A stretch of 7,355 bases of DNA from Deltaproteobacteria bacterium (GTDB taxonomy: Bacteria > Desulfobacterota > DSM-4660 > Desulfatiglandales > Desulfatiglandaceae): the NCBI GenBank assembly GCA_019313765.1, contig JAFDAP010000072.1:1-7355 (forward strand). The letters run 5' to 3'. Below are positions 1 through 6,256 of this stretch, piece by piece (the first letter of the stretch is position 1; every line of letters starts with the position of its first letter). Under the pieces are notes generated by a model. It had not been told where the DNA came from and did no database searches. It worked only from the letters and a program-made list of their open reading frames with translations. A program made the position numbers and the translations under genes.

Positions 1-1
1 C

Positions 2-400
2 TTCAACACAAAGGATGTGGTCAGGAGAGGAAAAGATGGATGCCCCTGTGGCAGGACATCCATGATAATTTCCGAAGTGGCCGGGAGGGCGGATGACTTG
101 AGGAAAATCAGGGGAGTGCTTTTTACCCCGGTTTCGGTGGAGGAAGTCCTGAGAAAGGAATTCCCTGTAATCAGTGAATATGAGATCGTTGTTAAGAAAA
201 AAGGGATTATGGATGAGATCAGTCTCAAGGTAGAACCTCAGGAAGAGATGGGCGATGACTCCATGAAAGAGCTTATGGCCCGGATCACTGAACGGCTAAA
301 AATGAAGACCAACCTGAGGTTCAATATTGAACTGGTAAAACCGGGACAATTACCCCGTTACACATTAAAGTCCAAAAGATTTAAGGATCTAAGGATTTAA
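2..400 (+). CDS. Phenylacetate-CoA ligase family protein, C-terminal part (5' truncated by window)
   Basis: The reading frame is already open at base 2, so this is the last 132 codons of a longer gene; the in-frame GTG at 17 is internal. The visible part matches the C-terminal lid domain of adenylate-forming CoA ligases of the PaaK type: a CPCGRTS segment, then GRADDLRKIRGVLFTPVSVE (the hinge and start of the mobile domain, where PaaK proteins read GR-DDM--IRGVNVFP), then EYEIVV and a closing GQLPRYTLKSKRF containing the usual late lysines. Family members activate a carboxylic acid (phenylacetate, benzoate or others) with ATP and CoA in the cytoplasm. The substrate-binding N-terminal domain lies outside the window, so specificity cannot be called. 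The last codons run into an 8-bp tandem repeat and the stop is followed by nine G residues. Confidence 0.88.
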   Translation, partial: FNTKDVVRRGKDGCPCGRTSMIISEVAGRADDLRKIRGVLFTPVSVEEVLRKEFPVISEYEIVVKKKGIMDEISLKVEPQEEMGDDSMKELMARITERLKMKTNLRFNIELVKPGQLPRYTLKSKRFKDLRI

Positions 401-409
401 GGGGGGGGG
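377..409. repeat. Short 8-bp tandem repeat and G9 tract at gene end
   Basis: Units of the type AAGGATTT / AAGGATCT occur about three times in a row over the last codons of the ligase gene and its stop. A run of nine G (401-409) follows, then another CTAAGGAT at 410-417. The repeat supplies the RFKDLRI C-terminus. Function is unknown; it may be a replication-slippage product. Confidence 0.5.
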
Positions 410-444
410 CTAAGGATATGGAAGATGAAGGCAGGGATAATGAT

Positions 445-612
445 ATGGGTTCAATAAAGGAAATGAAGCAGAAGATCGAGGAGATTGAGGGTCTGGTACT
501 CGAACTAAGAGAATTGGGCAAGTGCATGCCGGTAGTAGAGAAAAACGCTCGAAGTATTTTGAGCTTCACTCACATTTTAAGGTTCAGTATTTCGGATCTG
601 GCTGAAATATAA
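445..612 (+). CDS. Small conserved-looking helical protein, unknown function
   Basis: This encodes 55 aa from the ATG at 445, or 64 aa from the ATG at 418. I prefer 445 because AGGG at 433-436 sits 8 nt upstream. The 418 start has AAGGA only 1 nt away, although the G9 tract could act as a weak ribosome binding site. The N-terminal half is a charged amphipathic helix (SIKEMKQKIEEIEGLVLELR) with heptad-like Leu/Ile spacing, suggesting a short coiled coil. The second half, EKNARSILSFTHILRFSISD, is more hydrophobic but not a clear membrane span. It follows the CoA ligase by 44 nt on the same strand, so an operon and a partner role for the ligase are plausible. I do not recognise a named family. 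Confidence 0.6.
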   Translation: MGSIKEMKQKIEEIEGLVLELRELGKCMPVVEKNARSILSFTHILRFSISDLAEI

Positions 613-621
613 AACGGTAGG

Positions 622-658
622 CGTTCACGGGTTCAAAGGTTCAGGGGTTCAAGGTTCC
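622..658. repeat. GGTTCA-type short repeat array, left arm
   Basis: GTTCA/GGTTCA is repeated five times in 37 bp (CGTTCAC, GGGTTCA, AGGTTCA, GGGGTTCA, AGGTTCC). It is degenerate but faces a similar array in opposite orientation at 813-845, so the two could pair in single-stranded DNA or RNA. It lies in the spacer between the small helical protein and the molybdopterin enzyme. Confidence 0.6.
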
Positions 659-660
659 AT

Positions 661-700
661 TCTCGTCCCCGGACTGCATTTGGGATGCGTATTTACGAGA
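661..700. other. Nested imperfect inverted repeat in the spacer
   Basis: TCTCGT (661-666) pairs with ACGAGA (695-700), and GCAT (676-679) pairs with ATGC (685-688) inside it. No T-run follows, so it is not a typical terminator. The spacer 613-874 otherwise holds the facing GGTTCA repeats and the ribosome binding site of the next gene; I see no convincing sigma-70 or sigma-54 promoter. Confidence 0.3.
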
Positions 701-812
701 AAAGCGTTAGCTTCGTCAGGCCTAATCCAGAATTTGGAGCCAAATTGGCAATTAGTTGGGAGAATGAGCATTTTTAATGAGGACTTCGGGTCTTCAATCC
801 CTTCTTTTCCTT

Positions 813-845
813 AACCCTGAACGTTGAACCCTGAACCTGTGAACG
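813..845. repeat. GGTTCA-type short repeat array, right arm (inverted)
   Basis: This segment has CCCTGAAC, GTTGAACC, CTGAACCT and GTGAACG in a row, the reverse complement of the GGTTCA pattern at 622-658. An ATG at 824 inside it would extend the next gene by 17 codons. That extension is repeat-encoded and lacks a ribosome binding site, so it is not used. Confidence 0.6.
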
Positions 846-860
846 GTTACATAAAACGTA

Positions 861-870
861 TAAGGAGGTT
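861..870 (+). promoter_or_regulatory. Strong ribosome binding site deciding the start at 875
   Basis: TAAGGAGGTT is a near-perfect Shine-Dalgarno sequence ending 4 nt before the ATG at 875, with the AAGGAGG core 6 nt away. It fixes the start of the molybdopterin enzyme at MAEVKKVRTAC and rules out the in-frame ATG at 824. Confidence 0.85.
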
Positions 871-874
871 AACG

Positions 875-2971
875 ATGGCCGAAGTAAAAAAGGTTAGAAC
901 TGCATGCCGAAGTTGTCATGGAGGGTGTGGCGTCATTGCCCACGTCAAGGACGGCAAGGTGATCAAGGTGGAAGGGGACCCGGCTTCTCCCATCAGTCAT
1001 GGCACCCTGTGCAGCAAGGGACTGGCCATCACGCAATTAGCCTACCATCCCGATAGGATACTCCATCCCCTGAAAAAGATGGGGAAGGGTTGGGAGCGAA
1101 TCACCTGGGATGAAGCCCTGGATACCGTGACTGAGAAGTTTAAGGAAGTCATTAAGGAGTATGGCGCGGAGTCCATCGTCATCGGTCAGGGGACGGGGCG
1201 AGATTATGAAAGTCACCTCTACCGTTTTGCCAACCAACTGGGGACTCCAAACGTGCTTACCGCCGGGCACATGTGCTATGTGTCCAGGGTGGCCTCAACC
1301 CTGGTAACCCTCGGCAATTTGCCCATCTGCGACTACAGGGGAGGCCCCAAATTGATTGTGATGTGGGGCTGTAACCCCCAATGGACCAACCCGGATGAAT
1401 ACAAGGGCGTGGATTTCTGGAAGGCCTATAAGAAGGGGGCGAAACTGATTTGCATCGATCCGAGGAAGGGATTTGTTGCCAAGAAAGCGGATCTCTGGCT
1501 TCAGGTTCGACCGGGAACCGACGCCGCCCTGGCCATGGGGTTCCACCATGTGATCATCGAAGAGGATCTCTACGACAAAGAATTTACTGAGAACTACATC
1601 AACGGATGGGATGCCTTCAAGGAGCGGGTTCAGGAGTATCCACTTGAACGGGTGCAGGAGATTACCTGGGTCGATAAAGAGCTGATTCGAAAAGCCGCTC
1701 GAATGTATGCCAGAATCAAACCCGCCTGCATACATTGGGGGGTTCCCACGGAACAGAACAACAACTGTGCAGACTGTACCCGCGCCATCGCAGGGTTGAT
1801 GGCGGCAACGGACAATCTGGATGCCAAGGGAGGAAATGTCCTCTATGTCAATCCCCCGACACGGACTGTGGCCGAATTCTCTCGCCACCGGGACCTCCCC
1901 AAGGAGATGCATGCAAGAAGGCTTGGAGCAGACCAGTTCAAATTAGGCGCCCGCGTGGCCTTCATCAATCCGAAAAAGGCTTGGGACGCCATCCTGACGG
2001 GAGAGCCTTATCCATTAAAAGCCGGATTGTTGTGCGGGTCCAACCCGGTGGTGTCCAGGGCCAATGCCCGCGAGGCCTATGACGCCCTGAAAAAACTTGA
2101 ATTCTTTGTCATCATTGATCATTTCATGACCCCTACAGCGGACTTGGCAGACATCTTTCTGCCGGCAGCCACCTGGCTGGAGCAGAACCACGTAGCCGAC
2201 AACTGGAAGCGACACGGCTTCGTGGTTGCCAGACAGAAATGCGTGGAGATCGGCGAGGCCTGGCAGGATCACAAGATCTTCCAGGAACTGGGGAAGAGGA
2301 TGGGACAGGAATGGTGGGGTACGGTGGAAGATGCCTTAGACTATCTGCTCGAACCCTCGGGATTGACCTGGGAGCAGTTCAAAGAAAAGGGTTATCTTAG
2401 AGGAGAGATGGTTTATCATAAATACAAGGAGAGGGGGTTCTCCACCCCCACCGGCAAGGTGGAGCTCTATTCAACGATCCTTGAAAAATGGGGATATGAC
2501 CCCATTCCCAAGTACACGGAAGTCCCGGAGAGCCCCTATTCCAAACCGGAACTTACGGACAGATATCCCTATATCCTCAATGCAGGCCTGCGGACCCCCA
2601 CCTTTTTTCACACCGCAAACCGAATGCAGCCCTGGCTCAGGGAGATCCGTCCCGACCCCCTGGTGGAGATCCATCCGGAAACGGCCGAGAAGGAAGGCAT
2701 CGAGAACGGCCAGTGGGTCTGGATCGAGTCTCCAAGAGGGCGCGTTAAGGAACGGGCAAAGTTCAACCGCAACATTGACCCACGGGTGGTTGTTGCAGAG
2801 CATGGGTGGTGGTACCCCGAAATTAAGGAGGAAGGACACGGCTGGGACATATCCAACATCAACCTCCTGACGGACAATGCCTACGAGACCCTGGACCCCG
2901 CCATCGGTTCCACCAACCTGAGGGTCTGCCTGTGCAATATATCACCAGTGTCGGAAGCAAATCCGGTTTAA
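875..2971 (+). CDS. Molybdopterin (Mo/W-bis-MGD) oxidoreductase catalytic subunit, DMSO reductase superfamily
   Basis: This 698-aa protein has the full superfamily layout. An N-terminal [4Fe-4S] domain shows C11-x2-C14-x3-C18-x27-C46 followed by SKG. Central cofactor domains follow, with GHMCY around C134, the likely Mo/W ligand, then MWGCNPQWTNPDE, CIDPRKG and RPGTDAALAMG. A C-terminal MGD-binding domain starts near PYILNAGLR and includes HPETAEKEGIENG. There is no twin-arginine or Sec signal, so it should act in the cytoplasm. The sequence style (ERVQEYPL, a Cys metal ligand) recalls acetylene hydratase and thiosulfate/polysulfide reductase-like enzymes. Acetylene hydratase's catalytic Asp after the second cluster Cys is His15 here, arguing against hydratase activity. 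The likely redox partner is the ferredoxin at 3682; the substrate is unknown. The DUF1566 gene starts 13 nt downstream. Confidence 0.92.
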   Translation: MAEVKKVRTACRSCHGGCGVIAHVKDGKVIKVEGDPASPISHGTLCSKGLAITQLAYHPDRILHPLKKMGKGWERITWDEALDTVTEKFKEVIKEYGAESIVIGQGTGRDYESHLYRFANQLGTPNVLTAGHMCYVSRVASTLVTLGNLPICDYRGGPKLIVMWGCNPQWTNPDEYKGVDFWKAYKKGAKLICIDPRKGFVAKKADLWLQVRPGTDAALAMGFHHVIIEEDLYDKEFTENYINGWDAFKERVQEYPLERVQEITWVDKELIRKAARMYARIKPACIHWGVPTEQNNNCADCTRAIAGLMAATDNLDAKGGNVLYVNPPTRTVAEFSRHRDLPKEMHARRLGADQFKLGARVAFINPKKAWDAILTGEPYPLKAGLLCGSNPVVSRANAREAYDALKKLEFFVIIDHFMTPTADLADIFLPAATWLEQNHVADNWKRHGFVVARQKCVEIGEAWQDHKIFQELGKRMGQEWWGTVEDALDYLLEPSGLTWEQFKEKGYLRGEMVYHKYKERGFSTPTGKVELYSTILEKWGYDPIPKYTEVPESPYSKPELTDRYPYILNAGLRTPTFFHTANRMQPWLREIRPDPLVEIHPETAEKEGIENGQWVWIESPRGRVKERAKFNRNIDPRVVVAEHGWWYPEIKEEGHGWDISNINLLTDNAYETLDPAIGSTNLRVCLCNISPVSEANPV

Positions 2972-2984
2972 GGATGAGCATCTA

Positions 2985-3422
2985 TTGGAAGAGGGAGGCC
3001 AAGTACAAGGAAATCTGACTTGGATAGATCCTGTGAGCGGGCTGGCATGGCAGGTTGAATCCCCTGGGACGATGAACTGGGCTGAGGCCATGGGTTATGC
3101 GAACTCGCTTCTATTGGGGGGCTACCACGATTGGCGGCTGCCGGAGGCCAGCGAACTGGAAACGCTCCTTGACCGGAATGAACTCCTGGATGTGGCCAGG
3201 TATCGCCCCTCCATGCGCAAGGAGATCCCTTTTCGGGATGCCCTGGCCTACTGGTCGTCTACCACTTTTGGAGAGAACACGAACAACGCATGGATTGTGA
3301 TGTTCAACGGTGCTTACGTCTTGAGCTACAACAAGCGTAACCGCTACCATGTACGTTGCGTAAGAGGTTACCCCAACGTTGCAAAAGTCGAGGATGCCGC
3401 AGATCTTAGGCGTCGAGGGTGA
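2985..3422 (+). CDS. DUF1566 (Lcl C-terminal domain, C-type-lectin-like) protein
   Basis: This 145-aa protein is essentially one DUF1566 domain: SGLAWQ (19-23), MNWAEAMGYANSL (30-42), GGYHDWRLP (45-53) followed by the SELETLL helix, AYWSSTT (88-94), and HVRCVRG (122-128). The start is a TTG with AAGGA at 2970-2974, 10 nt upstream. No ATG or GTG gives the complete domain, and the ATG at 2974 is in another frame and stops after 14 codons. There is no signal peptide, so it appears cytoplasmic, unlike many exported DUF1566 proteins. It begins 13 nt after the molybdopterin gene, implying cotranscription and perhaps translational coupling. The fold resembles sulfatase-modifying-factor and C-type-lectin domains, which bind ligands on a variable loop surface. 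A role in the redox complex is inference; the biochemical function of the family is unknown. Confidence 0.82.
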   Translation: MEEGGQVQGNLTWIDPVSGLAWQVESPGTMNWAEAMGYANSLLLGGYHDWRLPEASELETLLDRNELLDVARYRPSMRKEIPFRDALAYWSSTTFGENTNNAWIVMFNGAYVLSYNKRNRYHVRCVRGYPNVAKVEDAADLRRRG

Positions 3423-3443
3423 AGCTGTAGTACTTTACCGCGA

Positions 3444-3491
3444 ACCCTCTACAACGCAGGAGATGCGGTATCCTCGGCTTTCCCGTAGGGT
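3444..3491 (+). other. Imperfect stem-loop in the spacer 3423-3681
   Basis: ACCC (3444-3447) and TAC (3450-3452) can pair with GTA (3485-3487) and GGGT (3488-3491). Inside, GC-AGGA (3456-3461) pairs with TCCT (3471-3474) and GC (3477-3478). No U-run follows, so it is not a classic terminator; it may be a leader or processing structure between the DUF1566 and ferredoxin genes. The rest of the 259-nt spacer turns AT-rich from about 3550 and includes a weak AAATAGC / GCTATTT inverted repeat (3564-3570, 3599-3605). Confidence 0.25.
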
Positions 3492-3681
3492 AAATAAAAT
3501 GGCTGTTTTCCTGCTTTCAGGATGCCACCTGTAGTGGATTCCAGCAGAGCATTAAAAATGAAGAAATAGCGTGTATTTGTAGCTTTAAAACTTATTTTGC
3601 TATTTTATTTATGCAACTAAGGGGGTTAGGCTTGCCAATGAACCCAAGACATCTCGACTTTATTCAGAAGGAGCAAAAGCC

Positions 3682-4140
3682 ATGGGAAAAGTTTCATTGA
3701 TGTTTTATAAAAAGGATTGTATGGGATGCCATGCCTGCGAAATCGCCTGCAAGCAGGAACATGGGCTTGGTGTCGGTCCCCGACTGGTGCGTGTTATTGA
3801 AGACTCGCCTGACTACTATCCCATCTACTGTCACCACTGTGCCAAGGCTCCGTGCAAAGCGGCCTGCCCTGTGGATGCCATCTCGAGAGATGAGCGGGGA
3901 ATCGTGCTCATTAATAACGATCTGTGTATCGGTTGCAAAGAGTGCATGGAGGCCTGTCCGTTCGGGGCCATGCAGTTTGATGATGATCAGGAAATAGCGG
4001 TGAAGTGCGATCTTTGCTACGAAAGGCTTGAAAATGGTGAAGCGCCTGCCTGCAGCAAGGCCTGCGCCACCGGGTGCATTATCTGGGGTGATATGAAAGA
4101 GCTCTCTAACAAGATTGAGGAGATGGTCATACAAAAGTAA
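3682..4140 (+). CDS. Ferredoxin-type 4x[4Fe-4S] electron-transfer subunit (DmsB/HycB/CooF-like)
   Basis: This 152-aa protein has a ribosome binding site GAAGGAG at 3667-3673, 8 nt before the ATG. It holds 17 cysteines in the four-motif pattern of DmsB/PsrB-type subunits: C13-x2-C16-x2-C19-x3-C23; C50-x2-C53-x4-C58-x3-C62-P; C82-x2-C85-x2-C88-x3-C92-P; and C109-x2-C112-x11-C124-x3-C128 with C132 beyond. That is enough for four [4Fe-4S] clusters forming an electron wire. There is no signal peptide or membrane anchor. It is the likely partner of the molybdopterin subunit at 875, carrying electrons between its active site and a soluble carrier or another enzyme. The DUF1566 gene and a spacer separate the two, so it may also have its own promoter in the AT-rich stretch before it. 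The following 45 nt lead to the convergent MFS gene; no terminator is evident there. Confidence 0.93.
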   Translation: MGKVSLMFYKKDCMGCHACEIACKQEHGLGVGPRLVRVIEDSPDYYPIYCHHCAKAPCKAACPVDAISRDERGIVLINNDLCIGCKECMEACPFGAMQFDDDQEIAVKCDLCYERLENGEAPACSKACATGCIIWGDMKELSNKIEEMVIQK

Positions 4141-4185
4141 ATCCAATTGTCAGAAATAATAAACTCACTCTTTCCAGTTGCCGAT

Positions 4186-5334
4186 CTATCTGTTATTCAC
4201 TCCTTGAAACTTATAAACACCGAGTCCTATCAGCAGGGAAATTCCGGCTGCGAAGAATAGAGCGCGAAAACCCGCCAATTCTCCGATGTAACCAAGTATA
4301 ATAGAACCGACAAATACCCCCGTGTCTATCCCACCTGTAAAGACTCCTGTAATTCTGCCACGGATATGGATGGGTTCGTTTCGTATGGCCAGGGCATTAA
4401 GGCATGGAAAGAGAAATCCATGGCCACAGCCGGACATTAAGCCTGAAATGGCTAAAGTCACGTTTCCCCCCAGAAAAATCAAAATAAGAGGCCCTATACC
4501 TGTTAGGGTTAGACCGTATGGGATGATCCTTTCTTCTCCAATCTTATCGCCAAGCCTCCCTCCAAGAAGCCTTGTAATAACCGCTGCTGAAGAATAGAAG
4601 ATGTAGTAAAGGGAGATGAATGCAAGATTTTTTTCCTTTGCATAAGGTGAGACAAAGCCTCCAAAGGCTGCCAGTGCAAAACCAAATAAAAAGGCAAGTA
4701 AGAAGATAATGAACATTTTTCTTCTCATAAAGACGGAGAAAAAGGAAGGGGGTGATTCATGCGAGACATGAACATAGGACTCCGGGAGAGGGAGTTGGAG
4801 CAAAAGACCAATGGTAGCCATCCCCGTGGCAGAAAGAAAGAAAATGGAAAATCCGAATTCCTTGATTATTGTTTCACCAATGACAGGACCAATGGCCATC
4901 CCTATAAGTCCCGTGACACCGAACATACCGAGTCCTTCATTTAGGCGTGCTTCAGGGACAATGTCAGCGATGTAAGTGAATACTGACGTAAAACACACGG
5001 CTAACCCTATGCCATGTAAAATCCGTACAAGAATAAGAGGAAGGTAGAATTGAATCAGATCCCCTTGAAAGAGGAGATATGTGAGAGGAAGAGCGGTCAT
5101 GATGAGGCATCCAATTGTATAACTTCTCTTCCTCCCGATTCTATCAACCATGTCGGAGATCCAGGGACGACAGAGGACAGAGGAGAGGGCAAAGGCGGCC
5201 ATAATTATCCCTATATCGGCCTTAGAGCCTCCATGATCCGTAATAAAAAGAGGAAAGAGGAAGAAACAGCCAAAACTGGACACTGTAAAAAAATTGGAAC
5301 AGGCTATGGTAAGAAATGACGGACTATACAACAT
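4186..5334 (-). CDS. MFS transporter, 12-TM drug:H+ antiporter-like exporter
   Basis: The start at 5334 gives 382 aa, usual for the family, and has GGAAGGA (5341-5347 on this strand) 6 nt upstream. The longer frame back to 5448 would run through a palindromic repeat and is rejected. About twelve hydrophobic segments are visible. Motif A follows TM2 (SDMVDRIGRKR, residues 60-70) and has a counterpart in the second half (LLGGRLGDKIG, about 246-256). GMAIGPVIGE (about 145-154) in TM5 matches antiporter motif C, which favours proton-coupled export over uptake. It acts in the inner membrane; the substrate is not readable. It converges on the ferredoxin gene with a 45-nt gap and is transcribed alone here, so a link to the redox operon is not implied. 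Two TTGGCCC copies and a TGCAT palindrome lie just upstream. Confidence 0.9.
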   Translation of the reverse strand: MLYSPSFLTIACSNFFTVSSFGCFFLFPLFITDHGGSKADIGIIMAAFALSSVLCRPWISDMVDRIGRKRSYTIGCLIMTALPLTYLLFQGDLIQFYLPLILVRILHGIGLAVCFTSVFTYIADIVPEARLNEGLGMFGVTGLIGMAIGPVIGETIIKEFGFSIFFLSATGMATIGLLLQLPLPESYVHVSHESPPSFFSVFMRRKMFIIFLLAFLFGFALAAFGGFVSPYAKEKNLAFISLYYIFYSSAAVITRLLGGRLGDKIGEERIIPYGLTLTGIGPLILIFLGGNVTLAISGLMSGCGHGFLFPCLNALAIRNEPIHIRGRITGVFTGGIDTGVFVGSIILGYIGELAGFRALFFAAGISLLIGLGVYKFQGVNNR

Positions 5335-5352
5335 AGATATTCCTTCCGGGAA

Positions 5353-5390
5353 TTGGCCCGTTGCATGGCTATGCAGAATCCTTTTGGCCC
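5353..5390 (-). promoter_or_regulatory. Possible operator upstream of the MFS gene
   Basis: Two TTGGCCC copies (5353-5359 and 5384-5390) are 31 bp apart, about three helical turns. They flank a palindrome TGCATGGCTATGCA (5362-5375). All lie between the MFS start and the 127-bp repeat, where its promoter should be. No adjacent regulator gene is seen, so this is only a candidate site. Confidence 0.25.
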
Positions 5391-5396
5391 ATCTTG

Positions 5397-5523
5397 GAGG
5401 CTGTCGGAAAACCCGCATCTGCGGGGCGTTGCGCTCATCCTTCGTCACTACGACGTACGTTCATGTACGCCTCATTCCTCAGGATTTCGCGCGCCTTGCA
5501 TCTGTACATTTTCCAACAGCCTC
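5397..5523. repeat. 127-bp palindromic intergenic repeat element
   Basis: The ends are 15-bp inverted repeats with one mismatch: GAGGCTGTCGGAAAA at 5397-5411 and TTTTCCAACAGCCTC at 5509-5523. The interior is also imperfectly self-complementary, with ATCCT/AGGAT and GGCG/CGCC arms around a central CGTAC-GTTCAT-GTACG hairpin (about 5453-5469). The whole could fold as one long cruciform or RNA hairpin. No transposase is inside. From memory, very similar elements are scattered between genes in Desulfobacterota and Geobacter-like genomes; this should be checked by search. Open frames crossing it on either strand are artefacts of its lack of stops. Confidence 0.75.
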
Positions 5524-5767
5524 TAAAATTCCAGCATTCCGACAGGCTCCTATAAGAAATGGGGGATTAGAAGAGCCGATTAATATTTTTCCCTCGGTTT
5601 TGGATTATTACAAAATGTTTCAATGGATCTAGAAAAATATATTGAAATCAGGTAAATAGTCAAGAGGATGCTGATAACCATTAAATCTTTATCACACGGA
5701 TTTGACATATCCCATATCCTCTGTGTGGTAGTTCGAATCTTTAAATATTTTACTATGCGCTCATATT
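5524..5767. other. Stretch without a supported gene
   Basis: This part of the 559-nt gene-poor region 5335-5893 is AT-rich. A minus-strand open frame (5843-5580) has no ribosome binding site and no recognisable domain, and it starts at a GTG. A 7-bp direct duplication, CATATCC-CATATCC, lies at 5706-5719. I see no RNA gene. Confidence 0.5.
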
Positions 5768-5798
5768 GTGTGTAAACGTCAACCCAAAACTGACCCAC
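5768..5798. mobile_element. Solo end of an IS21-like insertion sequence (remnant)
   Basis: The + strand reads TGTGTAAACGTCAACCC then AAAACTGACCCACC. Read the other way it is GGTGGGTCAGTTTT followed by GGGTTGACGTTTACACA. This resembles the terminal repeats of IS21-family elements, which begin TG and end CA with a GGGTCA-TTTT-GTTGAC type motif. No istA or istB sequence follows on either side, so it would be a leftover end or a chance match. The assignment is from memory of the family. Confidence 0.35.
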
Positions 5799-5799
5799 C

Positions 5800-5828
5800 T
5801 TGACAAAGTGACGCATTAGAAATAATCT
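5800..5828 (+). promoter_or_regulatory. Putative sigma-70 promoter for the IHF-like gene
   Basis: A perfect -35 box TTGACA (5800-5805) is followed after 17 nt by TAATCT (5823-5828), a weak -10. Transcription would start near 5835, leaving a leader of about 60 nt. The -35 box adjoins the IS21-like end, so the insertion remnant may have contributed the promoter. Confidence 0.4.
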
Positions 5829-5893
5829 CGTTGCCTTTAACACCCGAAATATATCAGAGATACCCCAAAACTTGTATCAGGAGCCGTCCTCCC

Positions 5894-6202
5894 ATGACCC
5901 TCACCAAAGTCCATCTCATAAATTCTGTCCATAATCATCTCGGTATGCCGAAACATAAATCAATCCAACTAGTTGGTTCTATTCTGGAAATCATTAAAAC
6001 GACACTTGAGAACGGCGAAGACGTTTTGATTAGTGGATTTGGGAAGTTATGTGTGAAAGAAAAGAAGGAACGTAGGAGCAGGAATCCAGCAACCGGTGAC
6101 GATATGATCCTGGATCGGAGGTGGGTAGTGCCGTTTAAATGCTCGCCGGTGTTGAAGGAAAAGGTGAATGGGAAAAGATCAACTCCAGGTATGAAAGATT
6201 GA
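5894..6202 (+). CDS. Divergent integration host factor alpha-like DNA-bending protein
   Basis: This 102-aa protein starts at ATG 5894, with AGGAG at 5879-5883, 10 nt upstream. An upstream in-frame ATG at 5831 would add 21 residues not seen in the family. It begins MTLTKVHLIN, as IHF-alpha proteins do, with GEDVLISGFGK at 41-51 and the arm motif RNPATG at 63-68, whose Pro65 normally intercalates into bent DNA. Length matches IhfA (about 100 aa). The usual ARRVVTFKCSGVL stretch reads DRRWVVPFKCSPVL here, so Trp, Pro and Pro replace Arg, Thr and Gly in the strand after the arm. With its accessory neighbours this suggests a paralogue rather than the housekeeping copy. It would bend DNA in the nucleoid, probably with a beta-type partner encoded elsewhere. 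The next gene follows 54 nt downstream on the same strand. Confidence 0.88.
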   Translation: MTLTKVHLINSVHNHLGMPKHKSIQLVGSILEIIKTTLENGEDVLISGFGKLCVKEKKERRSRNPATGDDMILDRRWVVPFKCSPVLKEKVNGKRSTPGMKD

Positions 6203-6256
6203 TTGGAACTGACTATTATCGCAGTTAAACTTTATTTCAGATGCAGGAGATAAAAC

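Noticed and set aside
824..874. Extra 17 codons before the molybdopterin enzyme
   Set aside because: They are encoded by the GGTTCA repeat array and have no ribosome binding site, while TAAGGAGGTT fits the ATG at 875.
1295..1912. 205-codon minus-strand frame inside the molybdopterin gene
   Set aside because: It is antisense to a strongly conserved coding region and shows no family motif.
2974..3018. ATG right after the molybdopterin stop, 14-codon frame
   Set aside because: Too short and overlaps the DUF1566 frame, which has clear family motifs; at most a translation-coupling artefact.
3463..3534. 24-codon ORF in the spacer after the DUF1566 gene
   Set aside because: AGGAG is only about 1 nt from the ATG and the product has no recognisable feature.
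5335..5448. Longer N-terminus for the MFS transporter
   Set aside because: It runs into the 127-bp palindromic repeat, and GGAAGGA at the right distance supports the start at 5334.
5294..5632. Plus-strand open frames across the palindromic repeat
   Set aside because: They are produced by the stop-free repeat and the antisense of the MFS start; composition is not protein-like.
5580..5843. Minus-strand 87-codon open frame
   Set aside because: GTG start without a ribosome binding site, no recognisable domain, and it crosses the IS-like end and a promoter.
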